NCBI GenBank assembly: GCA_016302725.1
Contig: JAEDNB010000003.1
Location: 1 to 27,758, forward strand
DNA: 27,758 nucleotides
Direction of reading: 5' to 3'
From: Lentisphaeria bacterium
GTDB taxonomy: Bacteria; Verrucomicrobiota; Lentisphaeria; Oligosphaerales; Oligosphaeraceae
The position numbers and the translations under genes were made by a program. This document shows positions 22,478-27,758 of this stretch, in pieces. Within the stretch, counting starts at the first letter, position 1; the number at the start of each line of letters is the position of its first letter. Below the pieces are notes generated by a model, which saw nothing but the letters and a program-made list of their open reading frames with translations, was not told the DNA's origin and did not search any database.

Positions 22478-23110
22478 TTATTTGAAGGCGGTGGCGAAGG
22501 TGCCGTCCGCCTGGCCCAGGGCGCAGGCGGCGGAGATGGGGCGTTCGAACTCCGCGAAGACCCCCTTGCCCAGGATGTAGTCGCAGGCCTCCTGGGCGGT
22601 GGAGACGTCAAAGGCGCCGTCCCGCTGTTCAGGGGAGGGGACGTTCTTCTCGTAGGTGCTCACGTAGAAGGCCTCCCCCGGCTTCAAGGCGAAGGAGCGC
22701 ACGATGAGGGCGTCCTTCCGCACGATGGCGAGCCACCCCGTCTCGCCGGCGGGGTCCACGATTCCGGTGATTCTGGGGGTGTCCAGGGAGTCGTGCTCGT
22801 AGTCCATGGCGAGCATGACGGTGGCCAGGGCGTCCCGGGGTCCCATGCCCGCCTCCAGCTTTTCCGTCACGGGGTCGGTCTGGGAGCCATTGGAGACCAC
22901 GCAGAGGCCCTTGGCGAAGCGGAGGCAGTTGTAGGCGATGTAGGGGTTCCGGTGGATGTCCTGTTCGAAGCCCGGCTTGGGCACGATGGCGATGGACTTT
23001 TCCAGTTGGACGCTCTGGCGGTTGGGGAAGGAGCGGGAGGAGACCCGGTAGAGGGCGGCGCCCTGCCCTTGCAGGGTGCGCCCCACGGCGACGATTCGTC
23101 CGATATACAT
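22478..23110 (-). CDS. purO: IMP cyclohydrolase, archaeal PurO type
   Basis: 210 residues. Starts MYIGRIVAVGRT and carries YRVSSRSFPNR (21-31), the signature of the PurO-like IMP cyclohydrolase family first described in methanogens. Other conserved parts are NPYIAYNCLRF and STAQEACDYILG. The enzyme closes the ring of FAICAR to give IMP, the last step of purine synthesis, in place of the C-terminal activity of bacterial PurH. Length and both ends fit the family. No other pur gene is nearby. The start is clear because the family motif begins at the first residue. Confidence 0.87.
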   Translation of the reverse strand: MYIGRIVAVGRTLQGQGAALYRVSSRSFPNRQSVQLEKSIAIVPKPGFEQDIHRNPYIAYNCLRFAKGLCVVSNGSQTDPVTEKLEAGMGPRDALATVMLAMDYEHDSLDTPRITGIVDPAGETGWLAIVRKDALIVRSFALKPGEAFYVSTYEKNVPSPEQRDGAFDVSTAQEACDYILGKGVFAEFERPISAACALGQADGTFATAFK

Positions 23111-23163
23111 GGTTTGTGTTCTCCCAGGGGTGGGGGATGGGGGGATGGAAATGGGGAAGGGGT

Positions 23164-23652
23164 TCAGCGGGGGAGGAAGAGGAGGCAGCCTCCCAGGGCC
23201 AGGGTGAAGACGCCCCAGAGGAAGAGCGCCAGCCCCGCCGCGAAGAAGCCCAGGCAGGGCAGGATGGCGGGGCAGGCACCGGAGGCCCCCAGTTCCTCCC
23301 AGTCGTGTCGCTGGCGGGAGAAGCATCCCAGGGCACAGAGGGCGGCGGAGACATATCCCGTCAGGACGGCGACGGCCCGGCTGGCGCTGCCCGCCAGGCA
23401 GAAATGGGTGAAGAGGGGGATGGCGAGGGTGATGCAGAGGCCCACCCCCACCTCGTGCCAGGGATGGAGAAGGGAGGAGCGGCGGCACCACTCCCCAGAC
23501 AGTTCCTTCGCCTTCAGCACAGGCTGCAGATGGCGGGCGCGGACGCGGCTGGACACCCCCATGACAACGGCCCCCAGGGCCAGGAGGTTGACGCCTACCC
23601 CTGCCAGGACGAGGACGATGGTGGTGGGGCTGGAGGCCATGGGGTCAGCCAT
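23164..23652 (-). CDS. Predicted four-helix membrane protein, unknown function
   Basis: 162 residues. Four hydrophobic segments are visible at about 10-34, 67-87, 90-110 and 125-160, the last possibly two short helices. A basic stretch with His and Trp lies between the first two (LHPWHEVG). Cysteines are frequent in the membrane parts. I recognise no family. ATG 23652 overlaps the obgE stop by 8 bp; an in-frame ATG at 23640, just after that stop, is the alternative. Overlap with obgE implies co-transcription. Confidence 0.65.
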   Translation of the reverse strand: MADPMASSPTTIVLVLAGVGVNLLALGAVVMGVSSRVRARHLQPVLKAKELSGEWCRRSSLLHPWHEVGVGLCITLAIPLFTHFCLAGSASRAVAVLTGYVSAALCALGCFSRQRHDWEELGASGACPAILPCLGFFAAGLALFLWGVFTLALGGCLLFLPR

Positions 23653-24745
23653 CCCATCCCGCGAAGGCGTCCTTCCGGATGTCGGAGGCCTCCTGGAGTC
23701 CCGCGTGCCGATGGGCCAGGATGCGCCGGGTGGCTTCCTCGTCCTCGGGGGGGAGGGCGTCCAGCCGGCGGCGCAGGGCCTGGATGAGGTCGGCGGTGCC
23801 CTCCTTCAGTTCACAGCATCCCGAGAGGATTTCGGTGTCCGGGGGTTCGCTTTCCCGCAGGCGGCGGAGGTTTTCCTGGGCCTCGGGGAGGTCCATCTTG
23901 TTGGCGAAGATGAGGAAGGGGCGGGAGGACATGCCCGGGGCATACATTTCCAGTTCCTTGCGGAGCACCTTCAGGTCCTCCAGGGGGTCGCGCCCATCCA
24001 CGCCCCCCATGTCCAGCACATAGCAGAAGAGGCGGCAGCGTTCGATGTGGCGGAGGAAGGCCTCCCCCAGGCCCACGTTGCGGTGGGCGCCGTCAATCAA
24101 CCCGGGGATGTCGGCGATGGTGAGGCGGGTGTAGTCCTCCATCTCCACCACCCCCACGTTGGGGAAGAGGGTGGTGAAGGGATAGGGGGCGACAGTGGGA
24201 TGGGCGCCGGAGACGGCCCCCAGGAGGGTGGATTTCCCCGCATTGGGGAAGCCCACCAGGCCCACCTGGGCGATGGTCTTGATTTCCAGGTCGATTTCCC
24301 GCTCCTCACCGGGGAGGCCGGGCTGGCAGGTGCGGGGAGCCCGGTTGGTGGAGGAAACGAAATGGAGGTTTCCCAGGCCGCCCTTGCCCCCCTGGGCCAC
24401 GATGAACTCCTGCTTGTCCTCCTTGAGGTCGCAGAGCAACTCGCCGGTGGCCACGTCGAAGACCAGGGTCCCCATGGGGACGCGGATGCGGCAGTCCGCC
24501 CCGTTCTTCCCGTGCTTCTGGCGGCCGCGCCCGCCTTCGCCGGCCTCCGCCTTCCACTTGGGCTGGAAGCGGAGGTCCACCAGGCTGGCCTCCCCGTGGT
24601 CTGCATAGATGACCACGTTGCCGCCCTTGCCTCCGTCCCCCCCGTCGGGCCCGCCATTGGGGATGAACTTGGCGCGTCGGAAACTGCAGCTGCCGGCCCC
24701 GCCATGGCCCGCCTGGACTGTGATGCGTGTCTTGTCGATAAACAT
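23645..24745 (-). CDS. obgE: Obg-family GTPase
   Basis: 366 residues. The Gly-rich Obg fold covers 1-160 (FIPNGGPDGGDGGKGGNV from 28). The G domain follows with G1 GFPNAGKST (165-173), G3 DIPG (212-215) and G4 NKMD (282-285). Obg binds the 50S subunit and links ribosome assembly with stress and ppGpp. GGAGGGAG lies about 12 bases before ATG 24745. The C-terminus is short, with no long Obg C-terminal (OCT) domain. It is the first gene of the likely housekeeping operon and its stop overlaps the next gene. Confidence 0.97.
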   Translation of the reverse strand: MFIDKTRITVQAGHGGAGSCSFRRAKFIPNGGPDGGDGGKGGNVVIYADHGEASLVDLRFQPKWKAEAGEGGRGRQKHGKNGADCRIRVPMGTLVFDVATGELLCDLKEDKQEFIVAQGGKGGLGNLHFVSSTNRAPRTCQPGLPGEEREIDLEIKTIAQVGLVGFPNAGKSTLLGAVSGAHPTVAPYPFTTLFPNVGVVEMEDYTRLTIADIPGLIDGAHRNVGLGEAFLRHIERCRLFCYVLDMGGVDGRDPLEDLKVLRKELEMYAPGMSSRPFLIFANKMDLPEAQENLRRLRESEPPDTEILSGCCELKEGTADLIQALRRRLDALPPEDEEATRRILAHRHAGLQEASDIRKDAFAGWDG

Positions 24746-24945
24746 GGACTTAATATACTCCCTCCCGAGGGGCTCTCCCCGCCCCGGCGGCGGTCTGGCG
24801 GACGGCGGGGCTCTCCCCGCCCCGGCGGCGGGGGCTCACTCCTCGGGGAGGGGGAGGCCGGGGGTCCCGGGGGAGGGGAGCCACTTCCCGCAGGGCCAGG
24901 AGAGCCTGGGGAAGAAGTTCCTCCCGGCGGGGGGAGAGGCGGGGG
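24746..24945. repeat. Gap with two copies of a 25-bp GC-rich direct repeat
   Basis: The sequence GGGGCTCTCCCCGCCCCGGC plus GGCGG occurs at 24769-24793 and again, unchanged, at 24807-24831, a 38-bp period. Each copy begins with a small palindrome (GGGG-CTCT-CCCC) able to form a hairpin. They sit between the hydrolase stop and the obgE start and could act in transcript ending or be a slippage product. Confidence 0.7.
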
Positions 24946-26148
24946 CTATGGGAGAGGGATGGACGGCCCTGTTTCCGGAAGGAGGAAGGGCCTTCCGCTC
25001 CAAAGGCTTCCCCGCTCATCCCGGATCTGGAAGAAGGCCGCCTGGGTCCCCGGGGGCAGGCTTCCCAGGAGACGCCCCTCCTGAAGGCGGGCGTGCTGGG
25101 GGCGCCAGACGCGGTCCGCCCAATGGCCGGCGGCGCGGGTGGTGAAGAGGTACGCCTCCTGGGCGGTACGCCCGGCCAGGTGCACCTCGCAGGAGAGGCC
25201 TCCCCGGTCCGGGGAAGGGACGGGGTCCCCCAGGGAAGGCAGGGGCTTCCCCTCCCGCACCGACTGGGCAAAGTCGAAGATTGTGCGGCTCTTCCAGCAC
25301 TGGGTGTGGTCGTGGGGATAGTTTGTCCGCAGGCTCATCCGCGACTCCCCCTTGGGCAGGGAGGAAGAGTGGCTCCAGGCGGGCAGCGGAAAGGGCTCGT
25401 CCTCGGCGTCCGTCAACCAAAGGAAGGGCATCTCCGCCTGGGAAAGGTAGAGGTCGGGGTCCCACAGGGTAAACCAGCGCCGGCACTCCTCGGCGGTTCC
25501 CCCATCCCACACCAAATTCGAGTCCCCGCGGCAGAAGCCCCCGCAGCCGTAGACGGGAATGGCGTAGGCAAAGGAGGGATCCCAGGAGGCCGCCAGGCAG
25601 GTGAGAAAGCCCCCCCAGGAAATCCCCGTAATCCCCATCCCCTGGGAAGAAACCTCCGGCAACGACGCCAGAAGACGCCGCCCCGCCAACACCGCAGCCA
25701 CCCCGTGGAAAGCCCACTGCTCCTCCGGGGGAAGCCCGGAGTCCTCCATGCGACCCCACCCCGCAGGGCCGGAATGCCCATGGCGAGGCCAGCACTCCCG
25801 ATAATAGGGCTTCTCGCTCCAGGCAGGAATCCCCCCGCAGGTGTCCATCGCCAACGCCGCATACCCACGGGAAACCCAAAGGCGCACCCAGTCCGCCAAC
25901 GCCGTCGCCCCACCCCCGTGCACCAACACTACCCCAGGAGCTGGAGACGACGCCGAGGCCCCCTCCGGAAGACCCAGCCACCCAAAGACACGGGTGGCAT
26001 GCCCATGCCAGGGAAGGCTCTCGTAAAACAACCCCCGCACCCCAGGCTGACACAAATACTCCCCCTCCACAGGATAACTGCGGGGAACTTCACCCTCCCG
26101 TATCCGACGGGACATCTCCAAAAACTTCTCAAACACCACGGATTCCAT
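24946..26148 (-). CDS. Alpha/beta hydrolase, acetyl-xylan-esterase/dienelactone-hydrolase-like
   Basis: 400 residues. The alpha/beta hydrolase core has the oxyanion HGGG motif (77-80), nucleophile S177 in GISWGG, a likely acid in WLTDAEDEPF (about 247-250) and histidine H279 or H281 in NYPHDHTQ. An N-terminal segment of about 70 residues precedes the core. About 90 residues after the histidine form an extra domain (AYLFTTRAAGHWADRVWR) of beta-rich character. There is no signal peptide, so it acts in the cytoplasm. Related proteins are common in polysaccharide-degrading PVC bacteria; the ester substrate is unknown. No Shine-Dalgarno is visible before ATG 26148. Confidence 0.82.
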   Translation of the reverse strand: MESVVFEKFLEMSRRIREGEVPRSYPVEGEYLCQPGVRGLFYESLPWHGHATRVFGWLGLPEGASASSPAPGVVLVHGGGATALADWVRLWVSRGYAALAMDTCGGIPAWSEKPYYRECWPRHGHSGPAGWGRMEDSGLPPEEQWAFHGVAAVLAGRRLLASLPEVSSQGMGITGISWGGFLTCLAASWDPSFAYAIPVYGCGGFCRGDSNLVWDGGTAEECRRWFTLWDPDLYLSQAEMPFLWLTDAEDEPFPLPAWSHSSSLPKGESRMSLRTNYPHDHTQCWKSRTIFDFAQSVREGKPLPSLGDPVPSPDRGGLSCEVHLAGRTAQEAYLFTTRAAGHWADRVWRPQHARLQEGRLLGSLPPGTQAAFFQIRDERGSLWSGRPFLLPETGPSIPLP

Positions 26149-26643
26149 AAAAAATCAACCAAAGGAAAGGCAGGACACGCAACCCCCGGGGAGAAAAAAA
26201 CGCGCGGACCACGAAAACACCCCAGCCCCAGGACAGGGGAACTCGCCCACTATACCACTCCTCCCCAAGCCCAAGAAAACAGGGAACACGGAAAAAACAC
26301 GGAGGACACGCCGCAGAACGCAAAAGCGGGGAATGCCCCGGCGGCCACGGCAAGCCGGCTGTGGTGCTGGCGAAAAGGTTTCCTGCAGGGGAAAGGCCGT
26401 TCCCGCGAGAGGCCGGAAGACAAGGAAAAATCCGCCGTTCCACGGAATTTTTTCGGAAGACGGGCTAAAGCTTGGTTCTCGACATGATACCTTGCCGGGC
26501 AAACGACGCCCGCCCTGTTCAAGTAGGCATAATACGCTGAATATCCATTGGTTATCATGTCATCATCCCCCCTTTTTCAGGAAATCTACTTCACGGAACC
26601 GGGTCAAAACATTCACCAACAACCTCGAGGAGTCACGCCCAGT
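26149..26643. other. Divergent 495-bp gap, no gene seen
   Basis: This region separates the hydrolase from the plus-strand secreted protein gene. I see no gene. A-rich stretches occur at 26190-26300, with a motif AAACACGGAGGACACG near 26295 that resembles the reverse complement of the last bases of the window. A TTTTTT run follows a 4-bp stem near 26440. CATAAT near 26529 could be a plus-strand -10 box, without a good -35. Confidence 0.3.
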
Positions 26644-27613
26644 ATGTTTTCCCATTTTGCAAAGAAATGCTGCCTCCTGACCTCGGCGGTCCTGCTCGCA
26701 CTCTTCTCCGTCCTGTCGGCAAAGGCGCAGGAAGCCGGCGCCATGGAGGCCCCCAAGACGGACTTCCTCTTCACCACCAAGGCCGAGGCCACCTTCCGCA
26801 CCAGCAAGGCAACCCCACTGGCCGTCAGCCCCGACAACACCGCCGCCTTCCAGGCCGCCATCTGGGACGCCGCCAGGAACGCCTTCGTCCCCACCTCCCA
26901 TGTCGCCTTCACCACAGCCTGCCTGGACAATGGCGCCGCGGCCACCGTGGAAGTCAAGGAGGGCCGGATTGTCCTCACGCCCAACAAGGAGTACCTGGAC
27001 CAGCAGGCCGCGGATGTCGTCGTCAAGGTCACCTACGGCGTCATCTCCACCGGCACTCCCGACCCCACCCCCGGGACCGGCACCTTCTCCGTTGTCCTCA
27101 CGGACGACGACGCGCCTGTCTCCCAGGCAGCCACCGTCGGCGGACTCAAGGCAGCCGGCCCCACTGACAACGGGAAAAGCACCAGCCCTGTCCGCCGCCT
27201 GAGGGGCGAAACCAGGAGGATCGCCACCCGCGCCCCCGCAAACACCGCCCCCGTCCTCACCGCCAACGACCCCCAGCCCTGGGCCAGCGACCCCGTCCTC
27301 GAAAGCACCCCCAAGACCGCCGCCATCGCCGATTTCGTATCCGTTGCCGACGATGACCAGGCCGACATGGAGGCGGGCTTCGACTACACCTTCGCCGTCG
27401 CGGACGAAAGCCCCCGCCTGGCTCTCCCTCGACACCCTCTCGGGACTCCTCACCATCGCCCCTGACTTCACCGTCGCCTCACGCCTCGACAACAACGGCA
27501 AATCCTTTGCCTTCCCCCTCACCGCCACCGACCGCGCCGGCGTTCGGTTCCTGCGACGCCCCAAGGCCGATAGAGGCCCAACGCCTGCGAAAAGCGTTCA
27601 AATATTTCGATAA
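26644..27613 (+). pseudogene. Secreted cadherin/Ig-like repeat protein, frameshifted
   Basis: ATG 26644 follows GAGGAG by about 11 bases and begins a signal peptide (MFSHFAKKCCLLTSAVLLAL, cleavage near AKAQ-EAGA). The mature chain looks like extracellular beta-sandwich repeats: VVVKVTYGVISTG, FSVVLTDDDAPVSQ, then ANTAPVLTANDPQPW. The first frame runs into a different reading at 27411-27415, a run of five C, and stops at 27465. Removing one C restores ADESPAWLSLDTLSGLLTI, a typical Ig/cadherin-type repeat, and the frame then continues to a TAA at 27611-27613. The last 25 codons look unlike such repeats, so the 3' end may also be truncated. Sequencing error, phase variation or decay cannot be separated from sequence alone. 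Confidence 0.65.
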
Positions 27614-27632
27614 CGCCTTTGTAGCCATTGGG

Positions 27633-27672
27633 TTCTAGATTTCTAGATTTCTAGATTTCTAGATCTCTAGAA
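27633..27672. repeat. 8-bp tandem repeat TTCTAGAT
   Basis: Four perfect head-to-tail copies of TTCTAGAT (27633-27664) are followed by a degenerate fifth, CTCTAGAA. Each unit holds the palindrome CTAG. The array starts 19 bp after the pseudogene stop, where base composition turns AT-rich. Confidence 0.9.
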
Positions 27673-27708
27673 TCAAATTAAGCAATAAAATAACGCAAAA
27701 GAATCCCC

Positions 27709-27736
27709 GTCTGGGCCAAACGGGCATGGCCCAGAC
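27709..27736. terminator. Hairpin with 9-bp perfect arms near the right edge
   Basis: GTCTGGGCC (27709-27717) and GGCCCAGAC (27728-27736) pair perfectly around a 10-base loop. On the plus strand it is followed by TCTCTGTGCTCTCCGTGTTT, T-rich but without a clean T run. It could end transcripts from the pseudogene or from a gene outside the window. Confidence 0.5.
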
Positions 27737-27758
27737 TCTCTGTGCTCTCCGTGTTTAA

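Noticed and set aside
26250..26558. Minus-strand frames in the gap beside the secreted protein gene
   Set aside because: No motif, no ribosome site, and they overlap one another in several frames.

Overview
The window is GC-rich chromosomal DNA from a Gram-negative-type (diderm) bacterium. The outer-membrane barrel protein, the secreted protein with a signal peptide and several gene variants point to the PVC group, most likely Lentisphaerota. That placement is an inference from gene character; there is no rRNA marker here. No tRNA, rRNA, CRISPR array, prophage or complete insertion sequence was found.

Left part (1-9.6 kb): a pseudouridine synthase on the minus strand runs off the left edge inside a repetitive Arg/Asp/Lys/Pro/Phe tail. 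It diverges from a plus-strand series: a tail-anchored FHA protein, a 680-bp hairpin-rich gap, ftsH, an ApbE-type flavin transferase, a MraY-like phospho-sugar transferase, then threonine ammonia-lyase (ilvA) and ridA. IlvA releases a reactive enamine/imine that RidA hydrolyses, so the last pair forms one functional unit. The ilvA ribosome-binding site lies inside a strong inverted repeat.

Middle (9.7-16.7 kb, minus strand): an outer-membrane barrel protein, feoB and feoA (overlapping by 4 bp), and an SmtB/CadC-type ArsR metal sensor. Three copies of a 17-bp near-palindrome lie between the sensor and feoA. Next come a large protein fusing an XRE helix-turn-helix, a cupin and an acyl-CoA/acetate-CoA ligase-type enzyme, and a possible 32-residue membrane protein. 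The sensor/operator/feoAB arrangement is the most interesting system in the window: it suggests ferrous iron (or other metal) uptake under an SmtB-family repressor rather than a recognisable Fur or DtxR gene.

Right part (17-26.1 kb, minus strand): a housekeeping series transcribed in the order obgE, small membrane protein, IMP cyclohydrolase (PurO type), aroQ, accB, accC, asp23-like, amaP-like, nadE. Spacing is short and the series is probably one or a few operons (GTPase, purine, aromatic, fatty-acid and NAD synthesis). An alpha/beta hydrolase gene lies upstream of it.

Right edge (26.6-27.76 kb): a plus-strand gene for a secreted repeat-type protein is frameshifted in a C5 run. It is followed by AT-richer DNA with an 8-bp tandem repeat and a hairpin. 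Both window ends fall in repetitive DNA, which fits contig ends.
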